From Fulvimarina sp040239565 (GTDB lineage: Bacteria; Pseudomonadota; Alphaproteobacteria; Rhizobiales; Rhizobiaceae), in assembly GCF_040239565.1 (NCBI RefSeq), contig NZ_JBEHWS010000001.1:186001-250000 (forward strand): a stretch of DNA of 64,000 nucleotides, read 5' to 3'. A program made the position numbers and the translations under genes. Positions within the stretch are counted from its first letter, which is position 1. Every line of letters starts with the position of its first letter. Of the stretch, positions 55,634 to 64,000 are shown in pieces. Under the pieces are notes generated by a model. That model was not told the origin of the DNA. It did no database searches and saw only the letters and a list, made by a program, of their open reading frames with translations.

Positions 55634-57967
55634 CTACTTAGCTTCGGCCGACGGAGATGCGTCGGCGGTTGTCGAATTGGTTGGCGGCTGCTCGTCCTCT
55701 GCCTCTGGCTTACGCCAGTATTCCGGCCAGGGCGCATGGCGGTGGTGGTTCCAATCGCCGGGATCTTCGGGAACGGAGCGGCTGACTTCGATCTGGCCCG
55801 TCTCAGGATTGCGTGAGATCGCCAGTGAGCCGGTCCGCCGCAGCGTCCTAAGCGTTACGAGATAGGCGCCCGAACGACATTCCCGGGTCCGGGCCGCCCG
55901 TGCGACAAACGCGATCTCCCCGCCGTCGCAGGCCTCGCCAAGCAGGCGATAGTCTGTCGTATAGGCAACGGAAATTCCGCTTCGCGTGGTAAACCGGCAG
56001 AGCTTCGCTTCGCAGTCTTCGAGGCCGGGTACAACGCCGCGGTGTTCTGTTTCAACCGTACGGTAGGCGTGGTCCCATTGATCGGAGACGAAGCCATTGG
56101 GCCGCGCCTTCGAATAGGCAATCGATCCGCCATCGAGGAGCGCGAAGGTCTTGCCGTCTTCGAAGATCAGCAATTCCGGTGGACCGGCGCGTTGGGCGGC
56201 GAGGGCGAGACCGCTCGCCAGAACCGGAAGGGCCAGCCATCGCAATCGCCCGACCGGTAGACAGAAGGCGAGGAGCGCTGCCGTCAGGACGAGCAATGCA
56301 GCCGGCTGGACGAGCCCCGTTCCGTAATCGGGCAGGCGGTTTGCAAGGTCGGATGCGATCGCAATGAGGAATTCGAGGCCGAGCCCGACGATCGCGAATG
56401 CAACGGCGTCGAGCCCGAATGGCATGAGGATGACCCCGACAAGCGCCATCGGCATGATCAGCAGTGCGAAGAGCGGCATGACGATGAGATTGGCGACCAG
56501 CCCGAAGGGTGCAAAGCGCTGGAAGTGGAAGACCGCGTAAGGCGCGGTCGCCAGGCCGGCGATCAGCGCCGTCGCGGCTGTGCCGACGAAGAAGATGAGG
56601 ATCGCGCGCGCCGCACCGTCCTTGATCTCGCGTGAGCGTCCGCTCCGATATCGGCTGAAGGCACTATAGACGCCGACAAGGCCGACGGTGGCGGCAAAGC
56701 TCATCTGGAAGCTGGCGGTCATCACGGCGTGCGGCGTCCATGCCAGAATGAGGATGGCGGCGATGGAGACGTTGCGCATGGTGATCGCAGGCCGGTCGAA
56801 GAGGACGGCGAGCAGCATGACGAGGAGCATGAGATAGGCGCGCTCGGTGGCGACGCTCGAACCGGAGAGGACGAGATAGAAGGTCGAGACGCCAATGGCG
56901 CCGACGGCTGCGATCTTCTTCACCGGCCAGACCAGGGCGAGGGAGCCGGCGAAGACCAGGGTTCGACGTATCGAGACCATGGCGAAGCCGGCGACGAGCG
57001 CGACGTGGAGGCCGGAAATCGCGAGAATATGCGCAAGGCCGGTCGCGCGCAGAGCCTCGCTGGTCTCTTCATCGATCCCGTCGCGCTGGCCGGTGACGAG
57101 CGCGGCGGCGACGGCACCGGGCTGGCCGGGAATGAGCGAGCGGATGCGGTCGGTCACCGTTCCGCGCAGATCGGCGACGGCGATCTGGAAGCGTTCGCCG
57201 ACCGTCAGCGGCGTATCGTCCTTGCCCACCTCGGACTGCGGTTTCGGGATTCCGAGGGAAAAGCCATAGGCGCCGAGGCCATCGAAATAAGGAACGAAGG
57301 CGAAATCGTAGCTGCCGGGAAAGGCCGGGCCGGAGGGCGGACGCAGGCGGACAAGCCCCTCGTATCGGTCGCCCGGCCGCATGATGTCGTGCTCTCCTGC
57401 AACCACGATCCGCACGCGCTCGGGCGGTCGGGAAAGGACCGGGCGTTCGCTCGAGCGGATATCGACGAGATAGCGAGAGCGGTTCCGGTCATCTTTTTCA
57501 TGGCTGGCGACGCGTCCGCCGATGAAGACGGTCGCTTCGCCGGAGAAAATCGTCGTGTCCGTGCGCCAGAGCTCGAACTGGGCGAGAAGCAGCCCGGCGA
57601 GCAAGCTTGTCAGGATGAGGATCAATGTCGGCCGGGCTGCCGATCTTAAGAGGTGGTTCGAGAGAAGTGCGACTGACAGAAACGCGGCCACAAGCGTGAT
57701 CGCCGCCGTTCCTGCGCCGAAGCCGAAAACTGCGACCGCGCCGGCGGCCATGGCGACCGGGATGAGATGAAACGTCGTCCGGTAGGCTTTTTCACGCTCC
57801 CATTCGGATGCAAGCCATGTTCCAAAGGCCGGAAATGCTTGGAATATCCCGAATGCTGACGCCCCGACAAAGCGCTGCCGGACCCGTGAGGAAAAAAGCG
57901 CGAAGCGTTCGCGCCAGCCGGAGGCGAGGTCCTGGTCTGCCGGTTCGCTCAACTCCCGCCTGTCCAT
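55634..57967 (-). CDS. comEC: ComEC/Rec2 family competence protein
   Basis: A polytopic membrane protein of about 777 residues expected to form the channel for single-stranded DNA uptake. A DUF4131-like N-terminal domain with an OB-type segment (FIGGRVASHEKDDRNRSRYL) precedes the competence domain, which has HILAISGLHVALVAGFAM and SGSSVATERAYLMLLVML. The C-terminus has only a short segment (LLIFEDGKTFALLDGG) where Bacillus-type ComEC carries a metallo-beta-lactamase domain, and none of its metal motif. The start could also be GTG 57997. It is divergent from gltX. Confidence 0.9.
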   Translation of the reverse strand: MDRRELSEPADQDLASGWRERFALFSSRVRQRFVGASAFGIFQAFPAFGTWLASEWEREKAYRTTFHLIPVAMAAGAVAVFGFGAGTAAITLVAAFLSVALLSNHLLRSAARPTLILILTSLLAGLLLAQFELWRTDTTIFSGEATVFIGGRVASHEKDDRNRSRYLVDIRSSERPVLSRPPERVRIVVAGEHDIMRPGDRYEGLVRLRPPSGPAFPGSYDFAFVPYFDGLGAYGFSLGIPKPQSEVGKDDTPLTVGERFQIAVADLRGTVTDRIRSLIPGQPGAVAAALVTGQRDGIDEETSEALRATGLAHILAISGLHVALVAGFAMVSIRRTLVFAGSLALVWPVKKIAAVGAIGVSTFYLVLSGSSVATERAYLMLLVMLLAVLFDRPAITMRNVSIAAILILAWTPHAVMTASFQMSFAATVGLVGVYSAFSRYRSGRSREIKDGAARAILIFFVGTAATALIAGLATAPYAVFHFQRFAPFGLVANLIVMPLFALLIMPMALVGVILMPFGLDAVAFAIVGLGLEFLIAIASDLANRLPDYGTGLVQPAALLVLTAALLAFCLPVGRLRWLALPVLASGLALAAQRAGPPELLIFEDGKTFALLDGGSIAYSKARPNGFVSDQWDHAYRTVETEHRGVVPGLEDCEAKLCRFTTRSGISVAYTTDYRLLGEACDGGEIAFVARAARTRECRSGAYLVTLRTLRRTGSLAISRNPETGQIEVSRSVPEDPGDWNHHRHAPWPEYWRKPEAEDEQPPTNSTTADASPSAEAK

Positions 57968-58060
57968 TCCTTGTTTCGTGGATAGGCTATGGTACACACC
58001 CGCCGAAAAGACGCGATCGAAAAATCGAGCGTTTTGCTATCTGAAATGAATGGAGAAGAC

Positions 58061-59485
58061 ATGACGGACGGCGTCGTCACCCGTTTTGCGCCCTCGCCCA
58101 CCGGATTTCTTCATATCGGCGGAGCGCGGACCGCGCTGTTCAACTGGCTCTATGCTCGTGCGAAGGGCGGCAAAATGCTGCTGCGCATCGAGGATACCGA
58201 TCGCGAGCGCTCGACGCACGAGGCGGTCGACGCGATCATCGAAGGCCTGAAATGGATGGGCCTCGAAGCCGATGGCGAGCCGGTGTCGCAGTTCGCCAAT
58301 GGCGACCGGCATCGCGCGGTGGCGGAAGAACTGCTCGCCAAGGGGCAGGCCTATAAATGCTATGCCAGCCAGGAAGAACTCGCCGAGATGCGCGAGAAGG
58401 CCAAAGCCGAGAAGCGCCCCCCGCGCTATGACGGGCGCTGGCGCGACCGCGACCCGTCCGAGGCTCCGGCCGGTGTCGATCCGGTCATACGGCTAAAGGC
58501 GCCGCTCGACGGCGAGACGATCGTCGACGATCAGGTGCAGGGGCGCGTGCGGTTCAACAACAAGGAGCTCGACGATTTCGTGCTCCTGCGCTCGGACGGA
58601 TCGCCCACCTATATGCTCGCCGTCGTCGTCGACGACCACGACATGGGCGTCACCCACATCATCCGCGGCGACGATCACCTCACCAACGGCGCGCGGCAGG
58701 CCCTGATCTACAAGGCGATGGGCTGGGATGTGCCGGTGATGGCGCATATCCCGCTGATCCATGGGCCGGACGGCGCCAAACTGTCCAAGCGTCATGGCGC
58801 CCTCGGCATCGAGGCTTATCGCGCCATGGGCTATCTGCCGGTGGCCTTGCGCAACTATCTGGTCCGGCTCGGATGGGCTCATGGTGACGACGAGATCATC
58901 TCGACCGAGGACATGATTTCCTGGTTCGACGTTTCGGAGATCAACAAGGGCGCGGCGCGGTTCGACTTCAAGAAGCTCGAAGCGCTGAACGGTTGGTGGA
59001 TCCGCCAGTCCGGCGACGAGGCCTTGACCGACCAGCTGATGGCCGAACGCGACGTTCTGCCGAACGGCGATCTCTTGAAGGGCGCACCGTATGGCGCGGT
59101 GCGGGAAAAATTGCTGGCGGCGATGCCCGGACTCAAGGAGCGCGCCAAGACGCTCGTGGAGCTGACCGACAGCGCGACATACCTCTTCGCCCAGCGTCCG
59201 CTTCCTCTGGAGGATAAGGCCGAGACGATCCTGTCCGATGGCGGACGCGAGACAATCTCGGAACTGACGCCGCGCCTTGAAGCGGTGTCGGAGTGGGCGG
59301 TCGAGCCGCTAGAGGCCGAAGTGCGGGCGTTTGCCGAGGAGAAGGGCCTGAAGCTCGGCAAGGCAGCGCAGCCGCTGCGTGCAGCGCTGACCGGTCGGTC
59401 CACTTCGCCGGGCGTGTTCGACGTCTTGGCGGTTCTCGGCCGAGAGGAGTCGCTCGCACGGCTGAAGGACCAGTTTCCCAGCTAA
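58061..59485 (+). CDS. gltX: Glutamyl-tRNA synthetase
   Basis: A 474-residue class I aminoacyl-tRNA synthetase. The ATP-binding HIGH motif appears in FAPSPTGFLHIGGARTALFN (residues 9-28) and the KMSKS-type motif is AKLSKRHGALG (about residue 240). GGAGAAG precedes ATG 58061; the frame remains open upstream but without homology. It lies between comEC and gltA, a typical order in the Hyphomicrobiales. Confidence 0.96.
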   Translation: MTDGVVTRFAPSPTGFLHIGGARTALFNWLYARAKGGKMLLRIEDTDRERSTHEAVDAIIEGLKWMGLEADGEPVSQFANGDRHRAVAEELLAKGQAYKCYASQEELAEMREKAKAEKRPPRYDGRWRDRDPSEAPAGVDPVIRLKAPLDGETIVDDQVQGRVRFNNKELDDFVLLRSDGSPTYMLAVVVDDHDMGVTHIIRGDDHLTNGARQALIYKAMGWDVPVMAHIPLIHGPDGAKLSKRHGALGIEAYRAMGYLPVALRNYLVRLGWAHGDDEIISTEDMISWFDVSEINKGAARFDFKKLEALNGWWIRQSGDEALTDQLMAERDVLPNGDLLKGAPYGAVREKLLAAMPGLKERAKTLVELTDSATYLFAQRPLPLEDKAETILSDGGRETISELTPRLEAVSEWAVEPLEAEVRAFAEEKGLKLGKAAQPLRAALTGRSTSPGVFDVLAVLGREESLARLKDQFPS

Positions 59486-59644
59486 TGGAAACGCTTTCGC
59501 GATTCCGGCTTGATGATTTATACCGCAGTGCAAGGCCCCAACTTGTTCCGTCCGCACGGATGAAGTAGGCAGAGCAATTAAAACCTTGTGCGCTGCAAAA
59601 ATCCTTGGATTGAAAAGCGGCTGAGAACGGAAGGGGAAAAAAAG

Positions 59645-60937
<1,293 letters not shown>

Positions 60938-60987
60938 TCAAGCGTCTGGCTCGCTCGAACGCGGGACCTGATATCAGACATTATCGA

Positions 60988-61016
60988 CGGGTCGGGCTCA
61001 TGGTCCGGCCCGTTTT
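60988..61016 (+). terminator. Intrinsic terminator of gltA
   Basis: CGGGTCGGGC and GTCCGGCCCG form a ten-pair stem (two G-U pairs) around a TCATG loop, followed by TTTT. It lies between gltA and the convergent LuxR-type gene. Confidence 0.8.
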
Positions 61017-61034
61017 GTGTTTGGCGGGGTGCGA

Positions 61035-62246
61035 TCAGAGAACCGGAGGTCTCAGATGCGCGGCCTTCAGCGCCAGGCTGCCGCGGCCATCGGCGCCTGT
61101 CTTGCGATAGATCGTCCGTATCTGCGTGCGCGCCGTATGGGGCGAGACGCCTCGAATATCGGCGATCGTTGGCACCGTATGGCCCTTGAGGATCAGCCCC
61201 ACGACCTCCGTTTCGGCTGGAGACAGCCCGTGCAGGGTAGCCAGATGTCGTGGATCGACGGTCGGCGGATCGTTCGGATCGATGATGGTGACGAGCGCAC
61301 CGGCAAATCCCCTCGTCATCTCGCGGGCACCATCGCGCATGGGCGAAATCTCGATAAGGAGAGGTTCACTCGTGCCGACGGGCGGACTCAGCAGGACCTC
61401 ATGGGCGGTACGATTCAGTCGATTGGCGGCGTCACCGGCCGACTGGATCGCGCGTTCGATCTGTCGGGTCCGGCTCTCGTCACGCGTCCTGATACGGTTC
61501 CTTGGGCAAAGGCCTATGCCGCCGTGCCGATCCATCACCGCTCTGGCCATTTCGTTGACGAGAACGATTTCGCCTGCGGCGTTTGCGAGCATGACCCCTA
61601 CCGAGAGACGGTCGAGCACCCCCAGTACTGCCTGATAGCGGGCGACCAACCCGCTGACAAAGCGGCGCAGGCCAAGCGAGGCCGAGAGATGAGGCGTCAG
61701 GAATCGGAGAACGGAATGGGCAGAGAGTTCGACGGCTTCGTTTCGCTGCGCGCAATGGACCAGAACTCCGGCGCGCCATCCGTCGTTCGCCCTCAGCGGG
61801 GCAGCGTAGCGCGCGCGGGTGCCGAAATGTTCCAGCAGAAACCGCTGGTCGTCCCGCCCGTGAAGCGCTTTCTCGCTCCAGGTGCTGGTATCGGTCCAGA
61901 TATCTCCGTCTTTCAACCCAAGCAGGGTCCGTTCGGCCTCTTCCTCGTAGTGGCGAAAGCGTTCGAGCCATATCGAAGCCAGATGAAAACGATCGGAAAA
62001 TGAGCTTGAGATCCGATCCGGCTGATAGATATCGTCAAAGCCGGAAATGCCGAAGATGGCGGCTCCGGTCGCGCTCTCGACCGAGGCCGCTATACCGTCC
62101 AGCGTCTCTTGCCATCCATCCGTAACGGACGTCATGTCGTAGAGCGCCGGCAGGGTGGCGTAGGTCAGATCCGGGATCGCATGGTGCTCGCTTGCCATTG
62201 AAGACTGTCGGCTCCCTCCCGAAGCAAGAAGAATCAATGATTTCAT
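61035..62246 (-). CDS. LuxR-type helix-turn-helix transcriptional regulator
   Basis: A 403-residue regulator with a C-terminal LuxR HTH (LSPAETEVVGLILKGHTVPT ... VSPHTARTQIRTIYRKTG, about residues 340-395). The middle has a PAS-like segment (LSVGVMLANAAGEIVLVNEM), and the N-terminal half is uncharacterised. There is no autoinducer-binding domain signature and no receiver domain, so it is probably a one-component sensor. M17 (62198) is an alternative start. It lies convergent to gltA; its target is unknown. Confidence 0.84.
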   Translation of the reverse strand: MKSLILLASGGSRQSSMASEHHAIPDLTYATLPALYDMTSVTDGWQETLDGIAASVESATGAAIFGISGFDDIYQPDRISSSFSDRFHLASIWLERFRHYEEEAERTLLGLKDGDIWTDTSTWSEKALHGRDDQRFLLEHFGTRARYAAPLRANDGWRAGVLVHCAQRNEAVELSAHSVLRFLTPHLSASLGLRRFVSGLVARYQAVLGVLDRLSVGVMLANAAGEIVLVNEMARAVMDRHGGIGLCPRNRIRTRDESRTRQIERAIQSAGDAANRLNRTAHEVLLSPPVGTSEPLLIEISPMRDGAREMTRGFAGALVTIIDPNDPPTVDPRHLATLHGLSPAETEVVGLILKGHTVPTIADIRGVSPHTARTQIRTIYRKTGADGRGSLALKAAHLRPPVL

Positions 62247-62366
62247 GGTGCATGCTTCGCAGCGGAAACCAAGCCTGCAATTTCAATTTTGCATCAATAA
62301 AACCATATTTTCGATAGCATTCAGCGAGATCTGCACCCGCAAGACTTTGGTCGCGTCGCCGGTATT

Positions 62367-62930
62367 TCAGTCCGAAGAGACATATTGCATCCGAGGAATG
62401 CGGGCCTGGCAATTGCCGTAGGCCTGTTCCACCGTCACAACGACGACGGCCTGGGCAAGGGGCCAGACAGCCTTGATGTCAGCGCTCGCCCGCTCGATCC
62501 GGGCCTTCCCGTTCACCCGGGCGCGGCGCTGATTTTCGAAATCGATGAAGAGCATCCCGATATGCGGGTTCACCAGAATATTGCCCAGACTGTTGTAGAG
62601 GCCGTTGCCCGAATAGTCGGGAAAGAGGAGATGGTGGGGGTCGACGACGCGGACAGCCGGAAGCGGCTCGCCCGAAGCGTCATGTTCGCATCCCCGAAAG
62701 CTCGAATCGCAATGGCCTTCCGCATTCGACGTCGCGATGAAGAACATGGACTGTTCTTCGATGAAATGGGCGAGCGGTTCGCTGATCGCCGGCCGCATCA
62801 TCGCCCTTAGATTGCTCTCGTGCCAATGATACCGGCTCGGAAACCACTCACGCATGTCAAGTTCGCCGGAATGGCCGAGTGCATTGTCCGGAATCGGTTC
62901 AACGGCGCGATTCTTGATGTGGCTCGCCAT
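62367..62930 (-). CDS. Pyridoxamine 5'-phosphate oxidase-like flavoprotein
   Basis: A 187-residue split-barrel FMN-binding protein of the PNPOx-related group. FFIATSNAEGHCDSSFRG (about residues 62-79) and LFPDYSGNGLYNSLGNILVN (about 101-120) are the flavin-contact stretches, and GMLFIDFENQRRARVNGKAR the dimer strand. These proteins reduce or bind small molecules; the substrate is not visible. AGGGG precedes ATG 62930. An AACGGTCGTT palindrome 45 bases upstream resembles a site in front of the TetR gene. Confidence 0.83.
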   Translation of the reverse strand: MASHIKNRAVEPIPDNALGHSGELDMREWFPSRYHWHESNLRAMMRPAISEPLAHFIEEQSMFFIATSNAEGHCDSSFRGCEHDASGEPLPAVRVVDPHHLLFPDYSGNGLYNSLGNILVNPHIGMLFIDFENQRRARVNGKARIERASADIKAVWPLAQAVVVVTVEQAYGNCQARIPRMQYVSSD

Positions 62931-62974
62931 CCGAAGCCCCTGCAGCCTGAAAGAAGATGCCGGGAGTATAAACA

Positions 62975-62984
62975 AACGGTCGTT
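62975..62984. promoter_or_regulatory. AACGGTCGTT palindrome upstream of the PNPOx-like gene
   Basis: AACG-N2-CGTT inverted repeat, similar to one in front of the neighbouring TetR gene, so both may be bound by that TetR repressor. Confidence 0.4.
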
Positions 62985-63115
62985 CGTATTCAACTTTCAG
63001 ATGCGTGATGTCGCTTATAAAGATCGGGTCGCGACATCGAATTGTTGTCGCAGGGCGAAAAAGCTGGTTTTTGGGAATACCTCACTTTCCAGAAGCGGCG
63101 GACCTTTGGGCTGGA

Positions 63116-63832
63116 TCAGCGGAAACAGCTTTCCGCCTCGATCTGGCCGGCGAGCGCGGCCCGTGCGGAAAGAAGCTCCCGCTCTGCTTCGACGGTGCGC
63201 AGAGCCAGCTTCTTCTCGGTCACGCTGGCCCAACGCCAGTCGCCCATGGTGGCGTCGAGCAGGCGTCTGGCTTCGGGATCGGGAACATCCATCGCCAGCC
63301 CGTCCGCCCGCTCCAGGATAGAAGTCTTGATCGCCTGAACGGCAGCATCCCCCCGTTCCAGGACCAGGTAGAGCGTCGCACCTTCGACCTTGATGACGCA
63401 TTCGCGGGTAAACCGTTCTGCGATGTCCTCGTCGAGGCCCTGCTTGAGGCATTGCACGAAGAAGCTGCTGATATCGTCGAAGAAGGCCTGAACGGCGGAC
63501 CGCAGCTCGTAGGGCATGCCGCTATAGCTGTAGGCGAGCTGAAAGCCGACGCAGCGACGGCCTTCCGTCAGCGTCTCGACCAGGCAGTTGAGGGCGCGTT
63601 CGAAATCCTTGCGCCAGTCGCCGGTGTTTTCGAGATCGGTGAAAATTTCGGCATAGGTGAGGGCAAGTATCTCGGATACGAGTTCGCCCTTGTTCTTGAC
63701 GTGGGCGTAGAGACTTCCCTTGAGAAGGCCGACGCGATCGGCGACGTCCTTCATGGACGTGCCGGCATATCCTTTCTCACGTATCAGATCGCGCGATGCC
63801 ACAATGATTTGCTCGCGTGAGGACTTGACCAT
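63116..63832 (-). CDS. TetR family transcriptional regulator
   Basis: A 238-residue repressor. The N-terminal HTH reads IVASRDLIREKGYAGTSMKD with VADRVGLLKGSLYAHVKNKG as the recognition part, and the C-terminal all-helical domain should bind an inducer. The last 30 residues are charged and helical, a modest extension of the usual 200-residue length. It is followed in the same direction by the PNPOx-like gene after about 185 bases. Autoregulation through a site at 63847-63856 is plausible. Confidence 0.88.
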   Translation of the reverse strand: MVKSSREQIIVASRDLIREKGYAGTSMKDVADRVGLLKGSLYAHVKNKGELVSEILALTYAEIFTDLENTGDWRKDFERALNCLVETLTEGRRCVGFQLAYSYSGMPYELRSAVQAFFDDISSFFVQCLKQGLDEDIAERFTRECVIKVEGATLYLVLERGDAAVQAIKTSILERADGLAMDVPDPEARRLLDATMGDWRWASVTEKKLALRTVEAERELLSARAALAGQIEAESCFR

Positions 63833-64000
63833 GCCCGATCTCCGTAAACGATCGGTTGTTTTTATTGCACAGATCTTGAGTCTGCAAGCAACGCAATCGC
63901 TCGCGGCCCGACATTTGCGGTAGCAGCCCCCGTGAAAGCTCAGCTTGTGCGTTTTGGAAGTGTTCTATCGCGGGACGAGGGACCGTTTGCGCTCCAACCG
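63833..64000. other. End of window, upstream of the TetR gene
   Basis: Contains an AACGATCGGT near-palindrome at 63847-63856 just ahead of the TetR start, probably part of its promoter. No gene is recognised in the remaining bases; a gene may start beyond the window edge. Confidence 0.4.

Noticed and set aside
61017..62003. 328-codon plus-strand open frame opposite the LuxR-type gene
   Set aside because: The minus strand encodes a clear LuxR HTH; the plus frame has no motif.

Overview
The window looks like chromosomal DNA of a GC-rich alphaproteobacterium, most probably of the order Hyphomicrobiales (an Aurantimonadaceae-like genus is my best guess from overall gene content; no 16S gene is present to test it). 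Supporting signs are CarD, an RpoH2-type sigma factor, the ImuA-ImuB-DnaE2 mutagenesis cassette, LexA boxes of the GTTC-N7-GTTC type, and a NasT/NasS-controlled nitrate assimilation cluster. No tRNA, rRNA, CRISPR array or prophage was seen.

Layout. 0-6 kb: the end of a histone-deacetylase-family gene, a MarR regulator, a gamma-glutamyltranspeptidase, then an operon of periplasmic proteins (MxaD-like SRPBCC, YVTN beta-propeller, small cysteine protein) followed by an alpha/beta hydrolase. 6-7.3 kb: a decayed gene. 7.3-20.3 kb: a complete nitrate assimilation locus in one orientation: nasT, nasS, a structured leader with tandem hairpins and an intrinsic terminator, nrtA, nrtB, a fused double ATPase, a three-repeat GAF-like protein, nirB, nirD, nasA. 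NasS is expected to sense nitrate and release NasT, which would let transcription pass the leader terminator; the transporter imports nitrate, NasA reduces it to nitrite and NirBD to ammonium. 20.3-22.6 kb: a graveyard (IS3 and IS6 transposase pieces, truncated EamA transporter, decayed cytochrome c) around one intact small cytochrome c.

22.6-28.6 kb: a GntR regulator divergent from a TRAP transporter, a DapA-family lyase and a Gfo/Idh/MocA oxidoreductase, which form a plausible uptake and catabolism unit. 28.8-36 kb: a sodium:solute symporter with a small membrane partner, then a partly decayed sugar-acid catabolism region in which intact iron-alcohol dehydrogenase, FAH-family and UxaA-family genes lie among broken pieces of isochorismatase-, RraA-, FAH- and Ldh2-type genes. 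36.3-42 kb: the SOS mutagenesis operon imuA-imuB-dnaE2 with a LexA box. 42-45.4 kb: IS5 and IS3 remnants around a FAD oxidoreductase and a double GNAT protein.

45.7-61 kb is mostly housekeeping: rpoH2, carD, def, a secreted FG-GAP-like protein, an MFS and a DMT transporter, a thioesterase, recO, prfC, lexA (with two LexA boxes), comEC, gltX and gltA. 61-64 kb holds a LuxR-type regulator, a PNPOx-family flavoprotein and a TetR regulator. The most informative new-looking observations are the nitrate-operon leader, the three-repeat GAF-like protein inside that operon, and the MxaD/YVTN/cysteine-protein operon that has no quinoprotein dehydrogenase beside it.
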